A DNA stretch of 64,000 nucleotides. Origin: Glaciimonas sp. PCH181. GTDB lineage: Bacteria > Pseudomonadota > Gammaproteobacteria > Burkholderiales > Burkholderiaceae_D. Below the pieces are notes generated by a model. It was given only the letters and a program-made list of their open reading frames with translations, was not told where the DNA came from and ran no database searches. Positions 19,662 to 29,151 of this stretch are shown in pieces (position 1 is the stretch's first letter; every line of letters starts with the position of its first letter). The position numbers and the translations under genes were made by a program. The stretch covers positions 2,170,001 to 2,234,000 of the forward strand of contig NZ_PYFP01000001.1 in assembly GCF_003056055.1 (NCBI RefSeq), given 5' to 3'.

Positions 19662-20135
19662 ATGGATACCAAAGTTTCATCGCGATTCAAGGATGCCACT
19701 ACGCTGCTGATCCACGATCACGACAGCGTTAAGGCAAAATTTAAAGAATTCGAAGCCATGGGAAATCGCGCCCGTATCGGCAAGAAGAAACTGGCGGATG
19801 CAATCTGTACCGAATTAACCATCCACACGATGATCGAAGAAGACATTTTCTATCCCGCCGTCAAACGTCAGGCGGAGGACGGTCCTGCGATGATCAAGGA
19901 AGCGCTGGCAGAACATGCCGGTGCGAAAGAATTGATTGCGCAACTTAAAGCGATGGCCCCCGATGATGAAAATCTAAACGAGACTGTGATGAAATTATCG
20001 GAAGAAATTGCACAGCATGTTAAAGAGGAGGAACAGGAAATGTTTCCTAAAGTCCGCAGTTCGGGCTTGGATTTGATTGCGCTGCGTGACGAAATGGTGG
20101 AACGAAAACGTACGCTAAGCACAGAAAACTTATGA
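19662..20135 (+). CDS. hemerythrin HHE-domain protein
   Basis: 157 residues, mainly helical. Candidate di-iron ligands are in LLIHDHDSV, IHTMIEEDIFYP, EHAGAKEL and HVKEEEQEMFP, matching the repeated H...HxxxE pattern of HHE cation-binding domains. Such proteins bind O2 or NO or act in oxidative-stress defence. An excellent Shine-Dalgarno (GAGGAGG) precedes the ATG. Placed 41 bp after katE, it is probably in the same transcript, which supports a peroxide or oxygen-related role. Confidence 0.87.
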   Translation: MDTKVSSRFKDATTLLIHDHDSVKAKFKEFEAMGNRARIGKKKLADAICTELTIHTMIEEDIFYPAVKRQAEDGPAMIKEALAEHAGAKELIAQLKAMAPDDENLNETVMKLSEEIAQHVKEEEQEMFPKVRSSGLDLIALRDEMVERKRTLSTENL

Positions 20136-20521
20136 CAAAGTTAATACAGAGCGCAATTTACAACGAGGTTGGTTATTTTCTATGTTTCTATGAGAAAGTA
20201 ACCAACCTTGTCCAAATTTACTTTAAGCAAGTTCGTTTGATCTCCTCCCGCAACTAATCGTGTTGCCCAGCTTGCTTTAGACAGCATTCCTACTTCCCCA
20301 AATAAAGCTAAATTAACAACAAAAACCCCATCGCAGTTAAAAGTCACTACAAAAATGCAAGATCGATGCAAGCCAATCAAGGGCAAAACGCAGGCTTGTT
20401 TTATAATCTAGCGTTAATTCAACGGGAATTAATGCGTAAAGACAGTGTTACACCTGTTTTGTGCTTTTTTTGTTTCCCCGTTATTGCCCGCATTGTTACT
20501 CCCATCACCGAGCTTATTACC
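20136..20521. other. katE-hemerythrin/argH intergenic region with a dyad and a -10-like box
   Basis: 386 bases. An imperfect hairpin spans 20163-20210 (GAGGTTGGTTATTTTCT pairing with AGAAAGTAACCAACCTTG); it lacks a T-run. A TATAAT at 20402-20407 could be the argH -10, but no good -35 lies 16-18 bp upstream. The in-frame codons before 20522 are not conserved-looking and are treated as leader. Confidence 0.4.
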
Positions 20522-21916
20522 ATGACAGAACAATTTTCTAAGAAGGCCGAAGCGTGGTCAGCCCGCTTTTCGGAACCGGTTTCCGACCTGGTTAAACGTT
20601 ATACCGCCTCGGTATTTTTCGATAAACGTCTGGCAGAAGTCGATATTCAAGGCTCGCTCGCCCATGCAGAGATGCTGGCGCACCAAAACATTATCAGCGC
20701 CGACGATCATGCCGCGATTCAAAAAGGCATGACGCAAATTCAAGAAGAAATCACTGCTGGCAAATTTGAATGGTTGCTGGATCTGGAAGACGTGCATCTG
20801 AATATCGAAAAGCGTCTGACCGAGTTGGTCGGTGACGCCGGTAAGCGCTTGCACACCGGCCGCTCACGCAACGATCAGGTTGCCACCGACATCCGCCTGT
20901 ATTTGCGCGGCGCGATTGATGACATTTGCGGCCTGCTGCGCGACCTGCGCTTAGCGTTGCTGACACTGGCAGAGCAACACGCCGACACCATTTTGCCCGG
21001 CTTCACCCACATGCAAGTAGCGCAGCCGATCACTTTCGGTCACCACGTGCTGGCGTATGTCGAAATGTTTGGACGCGACACCGAACGCATGCAGGATTGC
21101 CGCAAACGCGTGAACCGCTTGCCGCTGGGCGCTGCCGCTCTGGCTGGCACGACATTCCCGATTGATCGTCAACGCGTCGCCACGACGTTAGGCTTTGATG
21201 ACGTTTGCCGTAATTCACTGGATGCGGTCTCGGATCGCGATTTCGCCATTGAATTCTGCGCCGCTGCTGCGCTGGTGATGACGCATATCTCGCGCATGTC
21301 GGAAGAATTGGTCATCTGGATGAGCCCACGTGTCGGCTTTATCGATATCGCCGACCGCTTCTGCACCGGCTCGTCGATCATGCCGCAAAAGAAAAACCCT
21401 GACGTGCCAGAGCTGGCACGCGGCAAAACCGGCCGCGTCAACGGCCATTTGATCGCCCTGCTGACCTTGATGAAAGGCCAGCCATTGGCCTACAACAAAG
21501 ACAATCAGGAAGACAAAGAACCGTTGTTCGACACCGTCGATACACTGACCGACACGCTGCGCATCTTCGCTGACATGGCAGGCGGCATCACCGTTAAGCC
21601 AGAAGCGATGCGCGCTGCTGCGTTGCAGGGCTATGCCACGGCAACCGATCTGGCCGATTATCTGGTAAAAAAAGGCTTGCCGTTCCGTGACGCGCACGAA
21701 GCCGTGGCGTTGACCGTGCGTCATTGCGTCGATCAGGGTTACGACTTAAGCGACATGTCATTAGAGCAACTACAAGCGTTTTCCAGTTTGATCGAGGCCG
21801 ATGTATTTGAGGTGTTGACGCTGGAAGGCTCAGTCGCGGCACGCGATCATATCGGCGGCACCGCGCCGCGACAGGTGCGATTGGCAATTGCCCATTTGCG
21901 GGAGCAATTGGGTTAA
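20522..21916 (+). CDS. argH: argininosuccinate lyase
   Basis: 464 residues from the ATG at 20522 ([12 protein letters not shown]). The open frame extends 52 codons further upstream, but the usual family length (about 460) supports this start. It cleaves argininosuccinate to arginine and fumarate, the last step of arginine synthesis. Diagnostic blocks: [31 protein letters not shown], the fumarase-superfamily signature [12 protein letters not shown], and [17 protein letters not shown]. It is monocistronic, ending in a terminator 90 bp downstream. The other arginine gene in the window, argA, is 42 kb away. Confidence 0.97.
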   Translation: MTEQFSKKAEAWSARFSEPVSDLVKRYTASVFFDKRLAEVDIQGSLAHAEMLAHQNIISADDHAAIQKGMTQIQEEITAGKFEWLLDLEDVHLNIEKRLTELVGDAGKRLHTGRSRNDQVATDIRLYLRGAIDDICGLLRDLRLALLTLAEQHADTILPGFTHMQVAQPITFGHHVLAYVEMFGRDTERMQDCRKRVNRLPLGAAALAGTTFPIDRQRVATTLGFDDVCRNSLDAVSDRDFAIEFCAAAALVMTHISRMSEELVIWMSPRVGFIDIADRFCTGSSIMPQKKNPDVPELARGKTGRVNGHLIALLTLMKGQPLAYNKDNQEDKEPLFDTVDTLTDTLRIFADMAGGITVKPEAMRAAALQGYATATDLADYLVKKGLPFRDAHEAVALTVRHCVDQGYDLSDMSLEQLQAFSSLIEADVFEVLTLEGSVAARDHIGGTAPRQVRLAIAHLREQLG

Positions 21917-22005
21917 ACATGTGCAATAGCATTTTTTTTAAATAAGGTTGTTGTGCAGGTAAGCGCATGCCATTTGCATTTTTGTGTCTGCCAACAATCC
22001 TAATG

Positions 22006-22033
22006 AAAACCGCCACAGCGCTGGCGGTTTTTA
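22006..22033 (+). terminator. argH terminator
   Basis: Perfect 10-bp stem AAAACCGCCA with TGGCGGTTTT around a six-base loop, ending in five to six T. The remaining 255 bases to 22288 are pyrimidine- and A-rich, with no gene seen. Confidence 0.8.
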
Positions 22034-22288
22034 AAACCAATCCCTCAAACCAATCCTTACCGCCCCTTCCCCCGCAAGCCTCTGCATTTTTCAAAACAAA
22101 TCCATCCTCATAACATTTCGACGATGCGCGGTTGATTGCGCTCGACAATTTCTACGCTATGAATAAAGCCGTTGTTGACTTAAAAACCGTTGACGCACTC
22201 CTTATCATTTAAGGATTTCCCCAATTTTCTTTACACCGGATGATCCCTACAATTATTGCTCTATAGCTATAAATTTAAGGAATATCCA

Positions 22289-24952
22289 TTGAAGCCGTCA
22301 AGAAATTTTCTGCACGCGCTGTTTTCTCTCTGCATGCTGACGATGGTCGTCACCTCGCCAGCACAAGCCACCCAAATCAGGGAAAGCACCATCACCACAG
22401 GAGAAATTAACACCATCACCCTGTTTGACATACCTGATGACATCGCCCGGCTTCTGGAGGTACACCAACTCTCTGGCCCACCGTTACAAACGACTATCAA
22501 GAATGGTGATGTCTACGTCTTGGCGCAAGAAGCGGATAACGGTCGCGAGGCCGAACTCTCTCTCAACGGCAATGGGCATCATTACACCCTGCCATTACGC
22601 ATAGAAACCCGGCGTTATATCGGTCCGGCACGATTAACAGAAGTCCCCTCCAGCATGAAAGGCGAAGCACCTGTACCGCATGACGAACGCGCATTTTGGC
22701 TAGAAAACGGCTACACCGATGAAGAGCTGGATTCAGACGAACAGCAAGTGTTTTATCCTGAAGCGTATGCCACGTTAGAGGGCTTAAGTCCCGGGCATTT
22801 GTGGACCCCGGATGTCACTGAAATCAGCATCACGCTACATAATGCGCCAGTGTTATCAATGCGCAAAGAGGATACGAACATTCAAATCCTGAATGATCGG
22901 GTGTTCAATCAATTTTTCTTTGAGTATTTTGATTACGACCCAAAACGTAACCGCTTGACCACCAAACCAGAAAAATTCAAGGAGTTTTACGACCGTCTTC
23001 CAGGTGATCCATTAACGCTCACCTTAAATGGCGACGATGCTAAGGGTCAATTTGCCGGGCACTTTAATTTTATTTTTCAAAAAGCCAGCGCCCACGTCAC
23101 CGGTCGTCTGCTAGACGAAGCAGGCTACACTCTCACCAACCTGTCCGACCGGCAAGTCAGCATTAGCGGCCTGGAAAGCGACATTCGCCAACTATCTACT
23201 GTGGACGTAAACGGAGAATTCATCTTTCCGCTATTGCCTGCCGATGAATACACGCTTTCTCTCGTCGATTTTAATCACCCGACCCAGCAAAAACCTGACT
23301 ATTCGCTGATCATAGGAGAAGACTCAGGCGACATCCACGTTGATCTGGTTCTCCCTCAAGCACTCACCGGCCCCGTTACTTACAAAGGCAAACCCATAGA
23401 AAGTAGCACCAGAGGCAACACCGGTGGCATTCTCAAAGTGATCCAGGAAGAACGTGATGAACAAGAACGCAGAGCACGCAACGCATCCAGACAGGCCGCC
23501 CCGCAATGCACACGGGCAGCCGATGGCAGCACCATCATGGCCGTGGGCGGCAAACAAAACGTTCCGTCTATTTGCACTATCGCCTACCAGGTACCGCAAG
23601 GTGTGGCGTCAGTCCAGATAGATGTCACAGTACAAAGTGATGAAGCACTCTACTGGACCGGTAGACAAAGCCCATTCAATGATTATTGGGCGTATGAATT
23701 ACATGGCTTGCCAGAAAACTGGTCCGCCAGTGGTAACGTCAACAATACGCATGTTGGCAGAACAGAAATAACCCGCAGTCAATGTATCAATATTAGCCCG
23801 CAAACCCGTGACGGCCCGTTGTCTATTACGGGAAAACTCACTACCACCAACATCGGCGGTGAAATCAGGCCGACCCGAGTCAGTGCGCGTTTTAAAAACG
23901 GTTGCGGCGATATACGCATCACCGAGATCACAGCAAAAACCGAAAATGCAAAAAAACACAAAATTTTTCATCCCAGAAAAATTGGCACAAATGAACTGAC
24001 CAATCGGCGTGGCTCGTACATTAGTTTGCCACATGCGGGTACGGCAGCATCCCATGCTGCGTGGGGTTTTCCTGTTGACATAAAGTATGAACCTGAGGAT
24101 GCCGTGATCGAGGCCGTCCATGCGCAAATCGTCCTCAACGACAATATATTCACGCTTCCCGGCAACCTGATCGATCAAGCCAGCACTACAACAGCTGGAG
24201 AAATAAATTTTGCAGATTTAAAACTCCCCACCGCCTCCTTACCTCCTGGTTGTAACCCCGTGCAAATTCAGTTCATGCTCAAAGGAAAAAATGGCGACAA
24301 TGCCGGGGAATCCAACTTTATGGCAATGAAAGCCTCTGGTATTAAAAATTTCAAACCACTGTATTTAGCCGCCACCATCGCTCCCCACTTAACCAGACGA
24401 CGCTATGGTATGCGCGACTTGGGTGGAGATGCCTGGGCCATGGCAGGCACTATCAATTGGCTACTCAGCAAACCGTTTTACTTCGATGACATTTCAGGGC
24501 TGCATATCCCGCAAAATGGAAAAAATAACTCAGCGCTCGGCCATACCGGCCACAGCGACGGGCAGCAGATAGATTTACGCTATGACGACGGGACAGGTAA
24601 CTACACCGGCGCGTTAAATGGACAAGGCGATGGTGCAGCGATTAAGAAACTCGCGATTGCCGCCAAAAAAGAAGTCACTACCAATCTGGAAGCAAAGCTA
24701 AACCTGGAAAAACTCCGCAACTGGATTGCTAGAAATCGTGCCATGTTAACGACCGAAGCCAATGCTCCCCATGTGCGTGTCGTCTATATCGGTGTGACCT
24801 GGATGGATAATCTTATTAGCAAAGGTCAGTTTAGCGACAGCACGCCGATTCCCGGCGTACCTGCCTGGAAAAAACCAACGACACTAAGTAAAGCAAACCT
24901 GCACTACAGCCATTGGCACATGTCGCTGATAGCGGACGCATTTTGCCGTTAG
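22289..24952 (+). CDS. large secreted protein with C-terminal LAS-type metallopeptidase-like domain
   Basis: 887 residues if translation starts at the TTG at 22289, which has AAGGA (22277-22281) seven bases upstream and gives an ideal signal peptide (MKPSRNFLHALFSLCML, cleavage after AQA). A further TTG at 22256 lacks a ribosome site. Residues about 25-340 are not recognised. About 270-350 resembles a carboxypeptidase-regulatory/SdrD-B-like beta fold (VDVNGEFIFPLLPADEYTLS). Residues about 400-560 are Cys-containing and beta-rich. The last 190 residues contain H755-SDGQQI-D762 (HX6D) and a terminal H875-W-H877 (HXH), the zinc-ligand pattern of LAS peptidases such as MepA. That suggests a periplasmic or secreted peptidoglycan endopeptidase or related hydrolase. 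The gene stands alone. The overall architecture is unfamiliar to me. Confidence 0.6.
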   Translation: MKPSRNFLHALFSLCMLTMVVTSPAQATQIRESTITTGEINTITLFDIPDDIARLLEVHQLSGPPLQTTIKNGDVYVLAQEADNGREAELSLNGNGHHYTLPLRIETRRYIGPARLTEVPSSMKGEAPVPHDERAFWLENGYTDEELDSDEQQVFYPEAYATLEGLSPGHLWTPDVTEISITLHNAPVLSMRKEDTNIQILNDRVFNQFFFEYFDYDPKRNRLTTKPEKFKEFYDRLPGDPLTLTLNGDDAKGQFAGHFNFIFQKASAHVTGRLLDEAGYTLTNLSDRQVSISGLESDIRQLSTVDVNGEFIFPLLPADEYTLSLVDFNHPTQQKPDYSLIIGEDSGDIHVDLVLPQALTGPVTYKGKPIESSTRGNTGGILKVIQEERDEQERRARNASRQAAPQCTRAADGSTIMAVGGKQNVPSICTIAYQVPQGVASVQIDVTVQSDEALYWTGRQSPFNDYWAYELHGLPENWSASGNVNNTHVGRTEITRSQCINISPQTRDGPLSITGKLTTTNIGGEIRPTRVSARFKNGCGDIRITEITAKTENAKKHKIFHPRKIGTNELTNRRGSYISLPHAGTAASHAAWGFPVDIKYEPEDAVIEAVHAQIVLNDNIFTLPGNLIDQASTTTAGEINFADLKLPTASLPPGCNPVQIQFMLKGKNGDNAGESNFMAMKASGIKNFKPLYLAATIAPHLTRRRYGMRDLGGDAWAMAGTINWLLSKPFYFDDISGLHIPQNGKNNSALGHTGHSDGQQIDLRYDDGTGNYTGALNGQGDGAAIKKLAIAAKKEVTTNLEAKLNLEKLRNWIARNRAMLTTEANAPHVRVVYIGVTWMDNLISKGQFSDSTPIPGVPAWKKPTTLSKANLHYSHWHMSLIADAFCR

Positions 24953-25288
24953 TCATGCTGAAATAGCTATTTCAATTGATTTTGAAAAAACTGGCCAGCT
25001 AAGTTGGTGATTGCTGCTATCTGGCGTGGCCAGATAAAAGTTCGGCCACTCCCTGAAAGGTCTGGTTGTCATGTGTAAAACGCAAAAAATACGCTAATTC
25101 TTATTATCATTTGTATCTCTCCGCTACCTTTGAACCTTCGTCCCAGCATGGCCGCCCTCGGCCCACTGTTGTTCATAAACTTAAGGAAAAGTCCTTTATA
25201 ATCCTCCCACCGTGGAAAAATCTTATTGCAACCATGGAACTTATACGTAAAAAAGTTTAAAAATTAGCATCATAAGGGAGAACTCAGA
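24953..25288. other. intergenic region before the branched-chain amino acid transporter
   Basis: 336 bases. A perfect 8-bp dyad (TATCTGGC and GCCAGATA around GTG, 25018-25036) follows the LAS-protein gene and may help end its transcript. A TATAAT lies at 25197-25202, about 87 bp before the binding-protein gene, without a good -35. A 64-codon frame at 25066-25260 shows no coding character. Confidence 0.4.
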
Positions 25289-26446
25289 ATGAAATTTTCA
25301 TCCACGCTGACAACAATGACGGCACTGGTACTAGCCGCGACATTAGCGCAATCTGCATTAGCCGCAGACGTCAAACTTGGCTTGGCTGCCGCTCTTACCG
25401 GTCCAGCCGCCAAATATGGCGTCGCCATCAAAAACGGTTTTACGCTAGCAACTGAAGAAGTCAACGCCAAGGGAGGTGTTAACGGTAACAAGCTAGTGCT
25501 GATGGTTGAAGACGAGCAAGGCAAAAAAGAAGACGCGATTAACGTCTTCAAAAAACTAATTTTCCAAGATAAAGCGTTGCTGGTATTCGGCCCAACGTTG
25601 TCGAATTCTGCTTTTGCCGCTGATCCGATTGCCAATGCAGCGAAAGTTGTGGCTTTTGGTACGAGTAATACTGCTGACGGTATCACTGCAATGGGCCCTT
25701 TCACTTTCCGTAACTCGGTCATGGAAGCGGACGTTTTACCAGTCACGACACGCGCTGCGGTGAAGCATTTCGGCATCAAGAAAGTCGCCATTATTTATGG
25801 TAACGACGATGCGTTCACCAAAAGCGGTTACGACGTTTTCAAAGCTACGCTTGCTAAACAGAACATCCCTGTAACGACCACTGAAGCGTATGCCAAAGGC
25901 GACGTGGATTTCAAGGCGCAGCTGACCAAAATTAAAGCGTCCAATCCGGATGCTATCGTCTGCTCTTGCCTCACAGAAGAAGCCGCGAATATCATTCTGC
26001 AAACCCGTACACTGGGCATGAAGCAACCGTTCATCGGCGGCAATGGTTTGAATTCGCCAAAGCTGTTTGAGATTGCTAAAAATGCCGGTGACGACACCAT
26101 CATGGGCAGCCCTTGGTCGGCGGAAAATCTGACGCCTGCCAACAAAGCTTTCATTGCCGCATACAAAGCTAAGTTTGGTAGCGATCCAGATCAGTTTGCC
26201 GCGCAAGCTTACGACGCGTTGTACATCGTCGCAGCCGCACTTAAAACGGTCAAATTGACTGGCGCGTTACCGGCTGACCGCGTCGCTTTGCGCGATGCAT
26301 TGCCAGCAGTCAAAATTGAAGGTGCAACCGGCGATTTCACTTTCCGCAAAGCACCGGAAGCTGGCGGCAAGCCAGTCGGCTATGATGCGCAACAAGAAGC
26401 GATTGTGAACATTGCTAAAGGCGGCAAATTCGTTCTGCTGAAGTAA
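25289..26446 (+). CDS. branched-chain amino acid ABC transporter, periplasmic binding protein
   Basis: 385 residues with a signal peptide (cleavage after QSALA). The mature N terminus DVKLGLAAALTGPAAKYG, and later VEDEQGKKEDAINVFKKLI and AAQAYDALYIVAAALK, are typical of the Leu/Ile/Val-binding (Peripla_BP_6) family. It captures the amino acid in the periplasm and delivers it to the LivHM permease. GGGAG precedes the start. A hairpin 70 bp downstream separates it from livHMGF, which would allow the binding protein to be made in excess. Exact substrate (Leu/Ile/Val, or a relative such as urea or short amides) cannot be read. Confidence 0.88.
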   Translation: MKFSSTLTTMTALVLAATLAQSALAADVKLGLAAALTGPAAKYGVAIKNGFTLATEEVNAKGGVNGNKLVLMVEDEQGKKEDAINVFKKLIFQDKALLVFGPTLSNSAFAADPIANAAKVVAFGTSNTADGITAMGPFTFRNSVMEADVLPVTTRAAVKHFGIKKVAIIYGNDDAFTKSGYDVFKATLAKQNIPVTTTEAYAKGDVDFKAQLTKIKASNPDAIVCSCLTEEAANIILQTRTLGMKQPFIGGNGLNSPKLFEIAKNAGDDTIMGSPWSAENLTPANKAFIAAYKAKFGSDPDQFAAQAYDALYIVAAALKTVKLTGALPADRVALRDALPAVKIEGATGDFTFRKAPEAGGKPVGYDAQQEAIVNIAKGGKFVLLK

Positions 26447-26514
26447 ATTAGTCCGCTGCACATTCGATGCAATTTTGCGTGAACGTGCGGCAAAACAAGG
26501 AAGCGTTAAACTCC

Positions 26515-26547
26515 AAAGGCACACCGATAAATCATCGGCGTGCCTTT
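26515..26547 (+). terminator. intra-operon hairpin between the binding protein and livH
   Basis: 14-bp stem with one mismatch (AAAGGCACACCGAT against ATCGGCGTGCCTTT), five-base loop, followed by only short T-runs. It is likely a partial terminator or a 3' mRNA-stabilising hairpin, giving higher levels of binding protein than of membrane components. Confidence 0.6.
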
Positions 26548-26619
26548 CGCTTTAGCTTTAGCTTCGGCTTACCTTTTGATTCTCATTTTGCAGTCGGTTC
26601 CACATAAAGAGTTTTCCCT

Positions 26620-27501
26620 ATGCTCGAACAACAACTTATTAACGCCCTCACGCTAGGCAGTGTGTACGCCCTGTTTGCGTTAGGTTTCACGCTGGTATTC
26701 GGCGTATTGGGCGTGATCAATTTATCGCACGGTGCGATTTTCATGCTCGGCAGCTATGTCGCGTTAATGCTGGTCGAACAGTTAGCGCTGCCGCTTTGGC
26801 TGGCGATGCTGGTGGCAATGCTGGCCTCGGGCGCGATCGGTCTGGCGGTCGACTATCTGGTCCTGCGACCTCTGCGCAAGCGCAACGCGCCGCATCTGGC
26901 CCCCATGATTGCCACCATTGGCGTAGCAATTATTTTGACCAATCTGGCGCAAGGTTTATTTGGCGCAGAAAACAAACGTTTTCCACAAGGGATCATTCCC
27001 GAAAATAGTTTTACCTTCGGTAGCATCCATATCACCGCGGTCCAGATCGGCATCGTCGTGATTTCATTTGTATTGATGCTGGTATTGCTGGCGGTCATGC
27101 GCCGTACGCAATTAGGACGCGCATTACGCGCAATTGCTGAATCGCCAAAAGCCGCATATCTGCTTGGCATTAATGTTGAAGGTTTGTTTTATCTGACCTC
27201 ATTTGCCGCCGCAGCCCTGGGCGGCGCAGCGGGCGTGCTGGTCGGCCTGTCATTCAACGCGATTACGCCGTTTATGGGACAACCGATGCTGCACAAAGGT
27301 ATCGCCGTCATTATTTTAGGCGGCATGGGCGATATTCGTGGCGCCATGATCGCCGGTCTGTTTTTAGGGTTCGCCGAGGTATTGACGGTGGCCTATATTT
27401 CGAGTGATTTCCGCGATGCGGTTGGATTCGGTTTGCTATTTTTGATATTGCTAGTCAAGCCGTCAGGCATGTTCGGCAAAGTGCTGGAAAGAAAGGCGTA
27501 A
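26620..27501 (+). CDS. livH: branched-chain amino acid ABC transporter permease LivH
   Basis: 293 residues, about eight membrane segments. The N-terminal LINALTLGSVYALFALGFTL and the LSHGAIFMLGSYVAL block are LivH-typical. The cytoplasmic EAA-like loop containing GRALRAIAESPKAAYLLGIN contacts the ATPases. It forms the translocation pore with LivM. First of four tightly packed genes (livHMGF, gaps of +4, -1 and -1 nt). Confidence 0.93.
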   Translation: MLEQQLINALTLGSVYALFALGFTLVFGVLGVINLSHGAIFMLGSYVALMLVEQLALPLWLAMLVAMLASGAIGLAVDYLVLRPLRKRNAPHLAPMIATIGVAIILTNLAQGLFGAENKRFPQGIIPENSFTFGSIHITAVQIGIVVISFVLMLVLLAVMRRTQLGRALRAIAESPKAAYLLGINVEGLFYLTSFAAAALGGAAGVLVGLSFNAITPFMGQPMLHKGIAVIILGGMGDIRGAMIAGLFLGFAEVLTVAYISSDFRDAVGFGLLFLILLVKPSGMFGKVLERKA

Positions 27502-27505
27502 TCAG

Positions 27506-28393
27506 ATGGGATTCATGGAGTGGTGGGATGGATTTTGGGCAACCTATAACACCGTCGTTTTCAGTATCGGCGTCAACGCCATGCTGGCCCTATCGATTTA
27601 CGTCACGCTGTCGTGCGGCTTGCTGTCGCTGGCGAATGCCGCGTTCATGGGAATCGGCGCTTATGCCGCAGCCCTGATTAGTATGAATACCGGCTTACCG
27701 TTTCCGGTGGCGCTGGCAGTTGGCGGTGCATTACCAGCGCTGGTTGCGCTGATTATCGGGATTCCAACGCTGCGCTTGTCGGGCGTTTATCTGGCGATGG
27801 CCACACTGGGCTTTGGCGAGGTGGTCCGTGTCGTCGTGCTGAATATGGACATTACCGGCGGCCCGATGGGACTCAATGGTATTCCGCCAATTACAGAATG
27901 GTGGCATATCGTACTGCTGCTGGCGATCACGCTATATGTTTTAGCGCGCATCAGACGCTCTAAAATCGGCCGTGCCTTTGAGGCTATCAAAGAAGATGAA
28001 ATCGCCGCACGCCTGATGGGTGTGAATGTCGCCGGTTATAAATTGCTGGCGTTCGTCATCGGCGCAACCATCGCTGGCGTAGCGGGTGCATTAAACGCGC
28101 ATTACACCTTTACGATCGGACCGGGAAATTACGCTTTCGAAAATGCCGTAGACATCCTCACCATGGCGGTTTTCGGCGGCACCAGCAATCTGATTGGACC
28201 AACTATCGGGGCGACTTTGTTGACATTATTGCCCGAAGTGCTGCGTCACTTTAAGGACTTCCGGTTAGCGGCTAACGGGATCATTCTGGTGCTGGTGATT
28301 CTCTATTTGCCTAAGGGCATTTGGGACCCAAGACGGATACGCCAATTATTCGGGAAAAAGAAACAATCTCAGCAGACAGGAAAGGTGGGCTGA
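27506..28393 (+). CDS. livM: branched-chain amino acid ABC transporter permease LivM
   Basis: 295 residues, about eight to ten membrane segments. Blocks: LSCGLLSLANAAFMGIGAYAAAL, GVYLAMATLGFGEVVRVV, the coupling loop KIGRAFEAIKEDEIAARLMGVN and GGTSNLIGPTIGA. It pairs with LivH in the inner membrane. Its TGA overlaps the livG start (TGATG). Confidence 0.93.
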   Translation: MGFMEWWDGFWATYNTVVFSIGVNAMLALSIYVTLSCGLLSLANAAFMGIGAYAAALISMNTGLPFPVALAVGGALPALVALIIGIPTLRLSGVYLAMATLGFGEVVRVVVLNMDITGGPMGLNGIPPITEWWHIVLLLAITLYVLARIRRSKIGRAFEAIKEDEIAARLMGVNVAGYKLLAFVIGATIAGVAGALNAHYTFTIGPGNYAFENAVDILTMAVFGGTSNLIGPTIGATLLTLLPEVLRHFKDFRLAANGIILVLVILYLPKGIWDPRRIRQLFGKKKQSQQTGKVG

Positions 28394-29151
28394 TGTTAAA
28401 ACTTACCAATCTCAGCAAAAACTTTGGCGGCCTGCAAGTATTGCAAGACGTGAATCTAAACGTCCCACAGGGTGGGATTTTCGGCCTGATCGGCCCTAAC
28501 GGCGCTGGCAAAACGACGGTATTTAATCTCATTACCGGCTTGCTGCGCGCCTCTGGCGGCAGCATCGCCTTCAATGATCAGGATATCGGCAAAGTCGCAC
28601 CGCATAAAATTACCGAGCGTGGAATCGCCCGTACTTTCCAGAACATCCGGGTATTCAAGGAAATGACGCTGTTGGAAAACGTCGTGGTCGGTATGCACGA
28701 TCATATGAACTACAGCCTCGCCGGACTGCTGCTGAACCTGCCCAGCTATCGTAATATAGAAGCAAAAGCACGCGAACGCGCACTGGAATTACTCTCATGG
28801 GTCCGCCTGGATCACAAAGCCCAATTTCTGGCAGATAGCTTGTCCTACGGCGAACAACGCAAGTTGGAATTTGCCCGCGCACTTGCCACCAAACCAAAAT
28901 TATTATTGCTCGATGAGCCAGTGGCCGGGATGAATCCTTCCGAGAAAACTGAATTGATGCGTGAAATTTTGAACATCAAGGAACGCGGCTTCAGTATTTT
29001 CATGATCGAGCACGATATGCGTTTTGTAATGGGCCTGTGCGACCGCATCGCGGTACTGAACTTCGGCCGCATCATCGCCGAAGGCACGCCGGATCAAATC
29101 AAAAATAATCAGGAAGTGATCGAAGCGTATCTAGGCAAGGAAGAAGCGTAA
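28393..29151 (+). CDS. livG: branched-chain amino acid ABC transporter ATPase LivG
   Basis: 252 residues from the ATG at 28393, which overlaps the livM stop; an upstream in-frame ATG at 28321 lies inside livM and is not used. Walker A is GPNGAGKTT, the signature region is LSYGEQRKLEFARAL, Walker B is LLLLDEPVAGMNP and the switch His is in IEHDM. The C-terminal helix with IKNNQEVIEAYLG is typical of the LivG subfamily. It drives LivHM with LivF. Confidence 0.94.
   Translation: MLKLTNLSKNFGGLQVLQDVNLNVPQGGIFGLIGPNGAGKTTVFNLITGLLRASGGSIAFNDQDIGKVAPHKITERGIARTFQNIRVFKEMTLLENVVVGMHDHMNYSLAGLLLNLPSYRNIEAKARERALELLSWVRLDHKAQFLADSLSYGEQRKLEFARALATKPKLLLLDEPVAGMNPSEKTELMREILNIKERGFSIFMIEHDMRFVMGLCDRIAVLNFGRIIAEGTPDQIKNNQEVIEAYLGKEEA

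Noticed and set aside
22006..22100. Third hairpin-centred composition switch at the argH terminator
   Set aside because: The right side is A/C-rich (22041-22080, 30 of 40) and the left is mildly G/T-rich, but the hairpin is an ordinary terminator outside the repeat family and the effect is short. Kept only as something to include in a genome-wide skew plot.
25066..25260. 64-codon frame before the branched-chain binding protein
   Set aside because: No Shine-Dalgarno, odd composition, and it occupies the probable promoter region.
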